Source of the DNA: a virus
DNA: 22,336 nt
IMG/VR virus record: IMGVR_UViG_3300032285_001775
Span: 1-22,336 of that record
Reading direction: 5' to 3' (one strand)
Part shown: piece by piece, positions 1 to 6,557 of the stretch
Numbering within the stretch: the first letter of the stretch is position 1
Layout of the letters: each line of letters opens with the position of its first letter
The notes under the pieces: model-generated
The model's input: the letters and a program-made list of their open reading frames with translations, nothing else
Database searches by the model: none
What the model was told of the DNA's origin: nothing
Made by a program: the position numbers and the translations under genes

Positions 1-1275
1 AAATAAAGATTGAGCAACCGAAGCCGGAATGTTTAGGAATTGAACTAAGAAAACTATCGCTTGCTCAGTTGTCAAAATTCCCTCTTTTACTTTTGCAAAA
101 ATGTCAATCGCTGAACTAATTTGCGCACCATTATAAGATATTGCAGCATCGTTGGTAACATTTGCCGGAGTTTCTCCTGTAGCATTTGCCACAACGTCCT
201 CAGCTCTTAGGCTTTCAAATTGTAAGTCAAGCGTTATTCCATTAACAGCGAAAATATCCATTAATCCATCTAAAATGATTTCCTGTTTTGGTTTGATTAC
301 ATTTATCATTAACTCCTCAAAACCTACTTTTATTTCGTCTGCGTTTGAGCTAAATCCGTTTGCCTCTTTTACTCCTACTAACATTGGAGAAGTCAATTTA
401 TGAGACGTGCATAATTGTTGGCGCGCCTCTGTACTCAAATAAGCATATTGTTGATGAGCATCGGAAACCTCAAGCGCTGAAATTGTTATCTCGCTATCTT
501 TATTGTCGTTCCAATTTAAAAAGAAAGCTCCGGCGTTTTGTGATCCGGTTAAGTGATTACGAATTTGTCTCGTATTTTCTTGAATTGTCTCTGCGCTTTC
601 TTGTATTCCGCAATTCATATTTATAATATGACCAAAAGACAATCCCTTCTGTATGTGATTGATTGAATAGTTACTTATTTCCTCCTCCATTTTGGCCCAC
701 GAAATCCCTGAGACATAACTCGGATTAGAATAATAAAATTGGCCTACCTGATAATCCCTAATAATGTAAATTTCTGAGCGTTCGCCTAAGCCTTCACCAT
801 ATCCAAAAGCGTCAAAGCGCTCCGGCTTGTATTTATTTACATTTGAGAAATCATAACTATACCAATATCCTGTAATATCTCCGTCCTCATTTGCAACCTC
901 TGGAGCAATTCTTTGCTTTGCAATATGAAAGCATCTTTGTATTTTATTATTGATATATTTTACTTCAATTGAAGCCTCGCCAAACATTTCAAAATCCTTA
1001 CAAATTTTTCTCAAGTCTTTTTTTGAAACTAACGAAATTATTGCGGCCCACTCCGACGGCTTTTTTGATTTGTCATTTGACGTCAATCCTTTACCATAAA
1101 TGAACTGACTATAAGAGTCTATTATCGCCGAGTTAGTTGGTGATCCATTGTAAGCGTCTATAATAATTTGATAAAAGCTGTTTTTTTCTCCATTTAAAAC
1201 CCACTTTTTACCACTCACCTCTTTAATCTCTGGGCGAATGTAATTTGATAGGTTTATTATTTGTAATTTATCCAT
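1..1275 (-). CDS. Phage portal protein (partial, 3' end beyond left edge)
   Basis: I translated this frame by hand. It is open for 425 codons from an ATG at 1275 to the window edge, beginning MDKLQIINLSNYIRPEIKEV. Portal proteins form the dodecameric ring at the capsid vertex through which DNA enters and to which the neck attaches. The call rests on overall resemblance to portals of Bacteroidetes phages: an opening stretch like those portals, the segment SAIIDSYSQFIYGKGL near residues 50-65, a core rich in Tyr and Trp, and a C-terminal helical region (SSAIDIFAKVKEG, then TTEQAIVFLVQFLNIP) typical of portal stems. The start lies 5 bases after the stop of the 102-aa gene, so the two are probably co-transcribed. 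It is the last gene of the late region visible here, whereas portals usually follow the large terminase. No motif is diagnostic on its own. Confidence 0.8.
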   Translation of the reverse strand, partial: MDKLQIINLSNYIRPEIKEVSGKKWVLNGEKNSFYQIIIDAYNGSPTNSAIIDSYSQFIYGKGLTSNDKSKKPSEWAAIISLVSKKDLRKICKDFEMFGEASIEVKYINNKIQRCFHIAKQRIAPEVANEDGDITGYWYSYDFSNVNKYKPERFDAFGYGEGLGERSEIYIIRDYQVGQFYYSNPSYVSGISWAKMEEEISNYSINHIQKGLSFGHIINMNCGIQESAETIQENTRQIRNHLTGSQNAGAFFLNWNDNKDSEITISALEVSDAHQQYAYLSTEARQQLCTSHKLTSPMLVGVKEANGFSSNADEIKVGFEELMINVIKPKQEIILDGLMDIFAVNGITLDLQFESLRAEDVVANATGETPANVTNDAAISYNGAQISSAIDIFAKVKEGILTTEQAIVFLVQFLNIPASVAQSLF

Positions 1276-1279
1276 AAAT

Positions 1280-1588
1280 TTATACTTTTAAAACTCCTTT
1301 ATTGAGTTCAAAATTTTCTAAGTCAGTTTGAGCAGTTGCGAAAGCCTTGCCTCGATATAATAAGTTATCATTTTCGTTGATTGTAACCTCAAAAGATTGG
1401 CCCTCTTTTAAAATTGGCTCATTAAATTTCAATATTAATATATTATTTTGGTAAAATGCGTCTAATATTTCAATCTCAAAAATAATATCTCGTAACTCAT
1501 CACGCAAAAAAAATGTCAATTCGCCTCCATTATAGGATCGAGGGATGCATTTATATTGATAAGGCCTTGTTAAATTAAATATCCACAT
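1280..1588 (-). CDS. Small phage structural protein of unknown role (102 aa)
   Basis: The protein begins MWIFNLTRPYQYKCIPRSYN. The frame stays open further upstream, but that extension would read through a terminator hairpin (1621-1649) and the conserved promoter-like motif, so I place the start at the ATG at 1588 that ends the TATATATATATG element. The sequence is rich in beta-type alternation, with FFLRDELRDIIFEIE at about residues 27-41 and LKEGQSFEVTI at about 60-70. It resembles short proteins found beside tail or head genes in Bacteroidetes phages (pattern EG.S.E.TI....NL.YRGKAF). I know of no demonstrated function for that family. Its position between the tail-tube candidate and the portal suggests a virion or assembly role. 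The portal begins 5 bases after its stop. Confidence 0.65.
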   Translation of the reverse strand: MWIFNLTRPYQYKCIPRSYNGGELTFFLRDELRDIIFEIEILDAFYQNNILILKFNEPILKEGQSFEVTINENDNLLYRGKAFATAQTDLENFELNKGVLKV

Positions 1589-1620
1589 ATATATATAACT
1601 AAAAAATACCTTTTTGTAAC
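1586..1620 (-). promoter_or_regulatory. Conserved late promoter-like motif, site A (102-aa/portal unit)
   Basis: On the minus strand the site reads GTTACAAAA, then 11 bases, then AGTTATATATATATG, where the last ATG is the start codon of the 102-aa gene. The ACAAAA-N11-AGTTATA arrangement recurs with the same spacing at three other late-unit starts. The site directly follows a terminator hairpin, as expected for a new transcription start. It could instead be a translation leader, but the copy before the 77-aa gene is separated from its ATG, which favours a DNA element. Confidence 0.6.
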
Positions 1621-1649
1621 AAAAAAAGCCACCGAAGTGACTTTTTTTT
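1621..1649 (-). terminator. Rho-independent terminator with TTCG loop
   Basis: The minus strand has AAAAAAA-GTCAC-TTCG-GTGGC-TTTTTTT: a five-base stem (one G-U pair) on a UUCG tetraloop, extended by A-T pairs and ending in a T-run. It sits 21 bases after the stop of the probable tail-tube gene and just before motif site A. By symmetry it could also act on the plus strand. Confidence 0.85.
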
Positions 1650-1669
1650 AACAAACTATGAAAGAAAAA

Positions 1670-2194
1670 TTAGGAAACAACCGCTGAACTAACTAAAGTC
1701 ATTAAAGCCGTTTTAGTTGCTGAGTCTAAAAATGGAGACAAATTGCTCTCTTCTCCTGTAATTGTAAGAGTGAAACCTGATAAATCGGCACCAGCTCCTC
1801 CGGTTACTTTTGTGCAGTTTGCCATTGTTCCGTTAGCTGCACCAACTAAAAGAATATTTCCGTTATAATCCTCTACGAAAACGTAAGGACGGCCAGCGCA
1901 AATTAATTGAACTTGAGCTTGTAAATCAGCCGATAATTTTGGAAGTGTAACCGCTAAAGATTGAGCGTTTAAAAATGTTCCGTTATCCTGTGAGCTTGTT
2001 CCAGTCTCTGTTAATGTATTTGTAGTCGCTTTTACTTCGTATTTGAAAACATCCGCTAAAGATCCCAAGCTCGTAACTTGGTGAGCTGCAATTACAAAAT
2101 CATAATCGTCATAATTGGCGAAGTATAAATTTTTGTAACCACCTCTTTGATCTTTACATCCTAGAAGTTTTCCTTTTGATATTAGACAAGACAT
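1670..2194 (-). CDS. Probable major tail (tube) protein (174 aa)
   Basis: The protein begins MSCLISKGKLLGCKDQRGG and continues YKNLYFANYDDYDF. The opening (cysteine-containing, C.D..GG.K..YFANYDD), the central SLAVTLPKLSADLQAQVQL (about 96-114), the VEDYNGNILLVGAANG segment and the end LTITGEE match a family common in Bacteroidetes phages. I read it as the tail-tube subunit that polymerises around the tape measure. The size fits tube proteins, and the sequence is beta-rich with many Thr, Ser and Gly. It is a single-gene unit with terminator hairpins on both sides, which suits a protein made in many copies. The assignment as tube rather than another abundant structural protein is inference. 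Confidence 0.65.
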   Translation of the reverse strand: MSCLISKGKLLGCKDQRGGYKNLYFANYDDYDFVIAAHQVTSLGSLADVFKYEVKATTNTLTETGTSSQDNGTFLNAQSLAVTLPKLSADLQAQVQLICAGRPYVFVEDYNGNILLVGAANGTMANCTKVTGGAGADLSGFTLTITGEESNLSPFLDSATKTALMTLVSSAVVS

Positions 2195-2213
2195 ATATAT
2201 ATGATTTTTTATT
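2191..2213 (-). promoter_or_regulatory. Degenerate late motif, site F (tail-tube gene)
   Basis: The minus strand has AATCATATATATATG ending in the start codon of the tube gene. This aligns with the AGTTATATATATATG half of the conserved motif, but no ACAAAA lies 11 bases upstream: the MCP terminator hairpin occupies that place. It is either a weak or degenerate copy, or simply the AT-rich start context used by several late genes. Confidence 0.3.
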
Positions 2214-2242
2214 AAAAACCGCCCAATTTAATGAGCGGTTTT
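2214..2242 (-). terminator. Rho-independent terminator after the major capsid gene
   Basis: The minus strand has AAAACCGC, a 12-base loop, GCGGTTTT and then TTAATAAAAAAT. The 8-bp stem is perfect and flanked by an A-run and a T-run. It lies 13 bases beyond the stop codon of the capsid gene and 20 bases before the tail-tube start, so it separates these two abundant messages. Confidence 0.85.
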
Positions 2243-2254
2243 GTAGTTAATTAA

Positions 2255-3151
2255 TTAGTCTAAAGATAACCAAACGATTTCTTCAGCGTTGTAGTATCCA
2301 ACTCCGTAGTTGTAAACAACTTTTCCTCTTACTTTACCAGTAAGTAATCCGATTTCGTCCTCATCAACCAAAGCAACTTGGTTATGATCTGCCAATAAAC
2401 CAGTTGCGAAAACTAAGTTTTTCTTTTCGTAGATTACAACTGAATTACTTGGTAATCCATTTAAAACTGTCAATGTGTGACGTCCGAAAGCCAAAGCAAA
2501 ATCAGAATTTCCATTACCATAAGTAATACCCTGAGTTGACAAATAGAAAGCATAAGCCTGAGCAACGTCTGGAGAAACCGCAACGATTAATTCCTTATTT
2601 CTCAAAGCAACTGGAACAGCGTTTAAAGCTGGTTTCAAATATTTTGTCAATACGTTAGCCTCAGTAACCGCAGCGTCAGCAGTTGGCTTGTTAACGTCTC
2701 CGTCAGCTGTGAATAAATCTAAAAATCCAGGTAATTCAGTACCTCTCCAGATTTCAGTTTCTAATTTTTCACCGATAGCTCCTAAAACTTCAGCTTGTAT
2801 TGCGTCCATTATATCGCTTGGTGCTGTAGAATTTGCAGCTCCTGAGCCCATAATTCCGTCAGACCAAGTCTGTCTGAAATCTTCTTTACAAACGTCAAAA
2901 TCATTTTTGAATTTGAAAGGCTCAATAGTATTTTCGTTTAATACGATTGTTCCAGCTGGATTGAATCCACAAGAATAAGCCGTTGTTCCGTCTGTGTATG
3001 CGATTTTACGCAAAGACATTTTAGAGTTAACATTTTCTGCGATTGTTACCGCTTGTTTTTCAATTGTGTCAATCGTTTTAAACGCTTGACCGATAATCAT
3101 ACCGGCATCCTTTCCGTTATAATTTGAAGTTACACTAGTAGTTGTAGCCAT
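2255..3151 (-). CDS. Major capsid protein (298 aa)
   Basis: The protein forms the icosahedral shell. It starts MATTTSVTSNYNGKDAG and continues with an alpha-helical arm (AFKTIDTIEKQAVTIAENV). The core includes DVCKEDFRQTW (about 86-96) and ETEIWRGTE (about 131-139), typical of capsid proteins of Bacteroidetes siphophages. The later beta-rich half has ELIVAVSPDVAQAYAFYLS and ends VWLSLD. The length fits an HK97-fold capsid protein without a long removable delta domain, which agrees with a scaffold region carried by the neighbouring protease gene. It lies 10 bases after the protease stop and is followed by a strong terminator. Codons are regular and the composition is slightly richer in G and C than its neighbours, as expected for a highly expressed gene. 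The HK97 fold is inferred from family resemblance. Confidence 0.85.
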   Translation of the reverse strand: MATTTSVTSNYNGKDAGMIIGQAFKTIDTIEKQAVTIAENVNSKMSLRKIAYTDGTTAYSCGFNPAGTIVLNENTIEPFKFKNDFDVCKEDFRQTWSDGIMGSGAANSTAPSDIMDAIQAEVLGAIGEKLETEIWRGTELPGFLDLFTADGDVNKPTADAAVTEANVLTKYLKPALNAVPVALRNKELIVAVSPDVAQAYAFYLSTQGITYGNGNSDFALAFGRHTLTVLNGLPSNSVVIYEKKNLVFATGLLADHNQVALVDEDEIGLLTGKVRGKVVYNYGVGYYNAEEIVWLSLD

Positions 3152-3161
3152 TTTTTAAAAT

Positions 3162-4283
3162 TTAATTTTTTAAGTTATTTAAGATTTTTTGTGATCTAGT
3201 TAATTTCACATTTTTATTTGAAGTTTCAGCAACTTCCGGCTTTGCTTTTGTTGACGCTTTCACTTCAACTTGAGTAGTTTTAACCTCAGCAATTTGAGCG
3301 CTTAATTCTGTGCGAATTGCCTCGATTTGTTTTGAAACTTCAACGCTCATATTGGTAACGATTGCTTTAATCATTTCCTCTGTTGACATTTCAACAGCCT
3401 CCGCCTCAGCTGGCATAGCGTCAGGCGCTACCTCTTCAACCATTGCGTCTTTAATTTCAGCAATAATACCCTCTTGAGTAATTACTAAAATTCTTCCGTC
3501 CTCAAGTTCGTGTTCTCCAACTGGAGCCGGAACTTTGTCTCCATTTTCAGCAACGATAAAAACCGCTTGCTCTGGCTCGAAAGCCTCAGCCTCTAAAATA
3601 GTGACACCATCTTTTAGCATCATTGTAGCCATTGTTACTTCTACATTTTCAGTAGTTTCAACCGCCTCAACTTGCTCGTTTTCGTTCGACATTTTAATCG
3701 ATGCGAAACCCTCTTTTATCGCGTTAACGATAGTTTCTAAATTCATATTTATTTCTGATTTTAAATTTACTTTCTCCATATCAAAGACTCCGTCAATCGA
3801 AAATCCTTTGACTTTACCAGTCTTAACGTAGTCGTTCCAAATCTCGTCGTTATTGACTTTCATTAATCCAAACAACGTACCTACTGGCTCATTAAATCCA
3901 TATAAAACGGATTTGTCGTGTACCTCATCCTCTTTTATCCAAGTCTCAACAAATGTAACATTTGGAATTGACTTTCCGGAATGTTCAATTGTTGAATTAT
4001 TTTGATAACCTTGTTGTACAAAATTATGTTGAACTTGTTTAATTGTCTCCTTTGGAAAGGTGATATTATATTCGTGTCCGTCTTGATTTCTGTATATCAA
4101 TTGGTCCGGTATTAAAATTGGCCCTACTAATATTCTTTGCTCCTCGTTAATAGTTGCAAGTTTGATTTCTTTATTTTTTGAAAGTGATATAAAATTCACT
4201 TCAATAGCCGGATCACTAACTAACGAGATTGCATAGACGCCCTCGTTATCCTCTTCGTTAAATAAAACTTTGTAAGTCTCCAT
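3162..4283 (-). CDS. Prohead serine protease (XkdF/S78-like) with C-terminal scaffold region (373 aa)
   Basis: The protein should mature the capsid by cleaving scaffold material inside the prohead. Its opening METYKVLFNEEDNEGVYAIS and VSDPAIEVNFI match the phage XkdF-like protease family (Peptidase_S78_2). Candidate catalytic residues are His101 (IEHSG) and Ser162 (VKGFSIDG). The FVETWI segment at 111-116 is also typical. After about residue 175 the sequence changes: a short beta module (about 215-285, with EPEQAVFIVAENG and EDGRILVITQEG) and then an acidic, coiled-coil-like helical tail (MSTEEMIKAIV, VSKQIEAIRTELSAQIAEV) and a basic end. I infer that the second half is the scaffold. It is the first gene of a two-gene unit with the capsid protein, behind conserved motif site C. 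Confidence 0.85.
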   Translation of the reverse strand: METYKVLFNEEDNEGVYAISLVSDPAIEVNFISLSKNKEIKLATINEEQRILVGPILIPDQLIYRNQDGHEYNITFPKETIKQVQHNFVQQGYQNNSTIEHSGKSIPNVTFVETWIKEDEVHDKSVLYGFNEPVGTLFGLMKVNNDEIWNDYVKTGKVKGFSIDGVFDMEKVNLKSEINMNLETIVNAIKEGFASIKMSNENEQVEAVETTENVEVTMATMMLKDGVTILEAEAFEPEQAVFIVAENGDKVPAPVGEHELEDGRILVITQEGIIAEIKDAMVEEVAPDAMPAEAEAVEMSTEEMIKAIVTNMSVEVSKQIEAIRTELSAQIAEVKTTQVEVKASTKAKPEVAETSNKNVKLTRSQKILNNLKN

Positions 4284-4319
4284 ATATACTATAACTTTTT
4301 TTTATTGTTTTGTTATAAA
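4281..4319 (-). promoter_or_regulatory. Conserved late promoter-like motif, site C (protease/capsid unit)
   Basis: On the minus strand, ACAAAA is followed by 11 bases and AGTTATA, then GTATATATG, whose ATG starts the protease gene. The spacing is identical to that of sites A, D and E, although the 11 bases between are A-rich here and T-rich in the others. That makes the two outer blocks the conserved part. It follows the terminator-like hairpin of the tape-measure gene. Confidence 0.6.
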
Positions 4320-4326
4320 CTTTTTA

Positions 4327-4346
4327 CATTAAATTTTAATTTAATG
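4327..4346. repeat. Palindrome in the tape-measure/protease spacer
   Basis: The 20 bases CATTAAATTTTAATTTAATG form a perfect inverted repeat with 9-base arms. On both sides is a copy of TATAACTTTTTTTTATT (4290-4306 and about 4348-4363). The 136-base spacer between the tape-measure and protease genes therefore contains the motif site, a duplicated half motif, this palindrome and a hairpin. It could be an operator, but in such AT-rich DNA chance is a real alternative. Confidence 0.4.
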
Positions 4347-4372
4347 ATATAACTTTTTTTTATTTTTAAACT

Positions 4373-4408
4373 TATAACCTTAAAAAAAAAATAAATTTTA
4401 AGGTTATA
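4373..4408 (-). terminator. AT-rich terminator-like hairpin after the tape-measure gene
   Basis: TATAACCTTAAAA and its exact complement form a 13-bp stem with a 10-base loop, 12 bases after the tape-measure stop. The minus-strand continuation is AT-rich with short T-runs but lacks a clean T-tract, so termination would be weaker than at the other two hairpins. It is symmetrical and could also act on the plus strand. Confidence 0.55.
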
Positions 4409-4419
4409 GCTTTAATTTT

Positions 4420-6429
4420 TTATCCCATTGAGGCGTTATTTATAATATTTCTATTTAACGCCTGACCTGTTGTAACGGCTCCAGCTACAACAAACGCTTG
4501 TACTGGTTGTTGATCTTGGTTAGCTATTGATTGAGCAATTTGATTCGGTCCGCTTGGCCCAACTACATTAAAACTTGGTGCAGTCATTCCGCCTCCTCCG
4601 GTTGGTGCTGTAGCTCCTCCCTCTCCTCCGCCTCCTCCTGGTATTGGAGTCGCAATAATATCCTTAACCGCTTTAAATCCTGTCGCGGCAATAATTGCGA
4701 CGTTTGCAATTTTAAGTCCAATTTCAAAAGGCGTCGTCGTTTTGGTTGCAAGCTCTGCGGAGATACCCTGATAAGTATTAATTAAAGCGGCTGCCGCTGC
4801 CATTGCCTTACCGGCTGCCGTATTTTTACCCAATAAATCAGCTCCTTTATTTAAAGTTTCAGAAGTTTTGGCAAATAAAGCCGCTTTAGCTGCCGCCTCA
4901 GCTTTTGCAATATCCTCCCTTGACTTTGCCAAGCCTTTAACTTTGTCATTATATTGCTCTTCTGTTATTACTTTGTCATCGAGTTGCTTTTGATAAAGAG
5001 CTTGTTCTGCATCAATAGCCTCGATTTTGGCTTCGTAACTTGAATTCGAGTCGTTAATAATTTTCTCTAAGTCTGAGGCTTTTTTCTCATCGTCTTTTAG
5101 TCTAGCATTGTCGTCAATTTCTTTTAAATTTGTGAGATGCTGTTTTGTTAATTCCTCAGTCGATAAATTGTTCGCTTCTAAAATTGCTTTTTTCTCTAGA
5201 TATTCTCTGTTTTCTTTTTCAGCTGGAGTCTCTTTTGGTTTTAAACTATCCAAAATCTCCATTGCTTTTTTAGCCGAGTCCATATCCGCTGCAAGTTTAT
5301 CGTCTGCAACTTTTTTCAAAGCCGCTGCCTCTTCCTCAGCTTTTTTAGTTGCTGCCTCTTTTGCGTCGTCTTTTAATTTTTGACTATGCTCTTTTGCTTT
5401 ATCCGAAAACTCTTTATTGTGATTAGTTTGAGATTGTCTTATTTCAACCTGGTGACGATTTTGTATGTCTCTCCTCTCATCAAAAGCTTTCTGTACATTT
5501 TGATTTTGTTTGTTGTATTCTAAAATCGATTTGTTGGTTGTCTCTTGTTGTTTTTTAATTACTTCATCGTCGGCTCCGGATGCTTTCAACGATGCTAAAT
5601 AATTTTTATTTTTTTCGTAGGTATTAAACGCAATCGCTCGAGCGGATTTCTCATAAGCAATTTTCTCATCGATTAATTTAATCTCTAAGGCTCTAATTGA
5701 CGCAGCGCTTGCTCCTGAGGCTTTTGCCATTGCAAGCTCCTGACTTTGTTTTTTATCGAGTTCGCTGGAGTTTCTCTCCAAAGTTTTAGTTTGACTCTCT
5801 AAGGCCTTTTTATTATGATCAACCGCAGCGGTATTTTTAGCGGCAGCCGCTGAGCTTTCCTTAAAATAATTTACAAGCGCAACTCCGGCAGCAATTAAGG
5901 CAGCAATTCCGGCTACAATTGCGACGATTGGATTGGCAGCCATTGCAGCGTTCCAAAGCCATTGGCCCGCTGTTACTATTTTTTGAGTAATTGTATAAGA
6001 TTTTGCAACGGCTCCCAATTGTTTGAACGAGTCAACGCTCTCTCCGACTTGTTGCAAGCCTTGAGACAACGCCATTGCGCTTTGAACTTTTAATAGCGTT
6101 TGCTCAACTTCTTTAGATTGACCTCCAAATAAAGCCATACCTCCTTGAAGCGCAGCAAAACCTCCGGCAACTCCAGCCAAAGACGAAGTCAAAGCCTTGA
6201 ATTTAGCATCCGGATTAAAGGCATCCGTTAAGGCTTTTGCATCTCCTATTTTGTCTTTTAATTCGGCGGCTTTTTTCGCAGCATTTGCAGCCTCAACAGA
6301 AGTAACTCCAAATTTCTCGGACATTGTGGCGACTTCCGCTTGAGCTTGTTTTAATTGCGTGCGTAAACTTCCGACAGCCTCCTCCGCATTACTCTGAATA
6401 TTTATATCAATTACTTTCTCAATCGCCAT
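4420..6429 (-). CDS. Tail tape measure protein (669 aa)
   Basis: The protein sets tail length and is ejected ahead of the DNA. It begins MAIEKVIDINIQSNAEEAVG, continues with Ala-rich helices (residues 20-80) and a Gly/Ala segment SSLAGVAGGFAALQGGMALF (82-101), and has one strongly hydrophobic stretch at about 166-188 (ANPIVAIVAGIAALIAAGVA). Residues about 200-540 are highly charged and coiled-coil-like, rich in Lys, Glu and Ala. The end has a second Ala-rich helix and a Gly-rich linker (PIPGGGGGEGG). These are the usual marks of tape measures. The length is short for the class and predicts a tail of roughly 100 nm by the usual rule of about 0.15 nm per residue. It overlaps the 48-aa gene by 19 bases and is followed by a hairpin. 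Confidence 0.85.
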   Translation of the reverse strand: MAIEKVIDINIQSNAEEAVGSLRTQLKQAQAEVATMSEKFGVTSVEAANAAKKAAELKDKIGDAKALTDAFNPDAKFKALTSSLAGVAGGFAALQGGMALFGGQSKEVEQTLLKVQSAMALSQGLQQVGESVDSFKQLGAVAKSYTITQKIVTAGQWLWNAAMAANPIVAIVAGIAALIAAGVALVNYFKESSAAAAKNTAAVDHNKKALESQTKTLERNSSELDKKQSQELAMAKASGASAASIRALEIKLIDEKIAYEKSARAIAFNTYEKNKNYLASLKASGADDEVIKKQQETTNKSILEYNKQNQNVQKAFDERRDIQNRHQVEIRQSQTNHNKEFSDKAKEHSQKLKDDAKEAATKKAEEEAAALKKVADDKLAADMDSAKKAMEILDSLKPKETPAEKENREYLEKKAILEANNLSTEELTKQHLTNLKEIDDNARLKDDEKKASDLEKIINDSNSSYEAKIEAIDAEQALYQKQLDDKVITEEQYNDKVKGLAKSREDIAKAEAAAKAALFAKTSETLNKGADLLGKNTAAGKAMAAAAALINTYQGISAELATKTTTPFEIGLKIANVAIIAATGFKAVKDIIATPIPGGGGGEGGATAPTGGGGMTAPSFNVVGPSGPNQIAQSIANQDQQPVQAFVVAGAVTTGQALNRNIINNASMG

Positions 6430-6557
6430 TTTAATAGATTTTTAAATAGTTGTAAATAGTTGTTTTTTAGTTCGTATTTTCCTTTAGCTGTCGCGATTAT
6501 TTCATTGTGTTCGTATTGCTCCGCGTGTTTGAGCATTTCTAAAATGTTATTTATCAT
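6411..6557 (-). CDS. Small protein between tail-hub and tape-measure genes (48 aa)
   Basis: A 48-codon frame, MINNILEMLKHAEQYEHNEI and then IATAKGKYELKNNYLQLFKN, fills the gap between the 876-aa and tape-measure genes. Its ATG overlaps the stop of the upstream gene as TAATG, and its end overlaps the tape-measure start by 19 bases in another frame, so translation of all three is probably coupled. The product is predicted helical and basic at the C-terminus (LLKWRLRK). I do not recognise a family. The tight fit at both ends and the absence of any other gene in the gap support it being real. It might be a tail-assembly helper, but that is only from position. Confidence 0.6.
   Translation of the reverse strand: MINNILEMLKHAEQYEHNEIIATAKGKYELKNNYLQLFKNLLKWRLRK

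Noticed and set aside
1589-1654. Longer N-terminus for the 102-aa protein (22 more residues)
   Set aside because: It would translate a terminator hairpin and the conserved promoter-like motif. The peptide encoded by the hairpin is low-complexity, and the ATG at 1588 matches the pattern of the other late starts.
4327-4346. Palindrome as a replication origin or phage operator
   Set aside because: It is a single AT-only-type inverted repeat apart from its end bases, without repeats of an iteron kind or a recognised DNA-binding gene nearby; listed only as a repeat.
2688-5383. Plus-strand frames of 80-98 codons within the capsid, protease and tape-measure genes
   Set aside because: They lie opposite strongly supported minus-strand genes, have Ser/Phe-rich low-complexity translations typical of antisense reading, and lack initiation or operon context.
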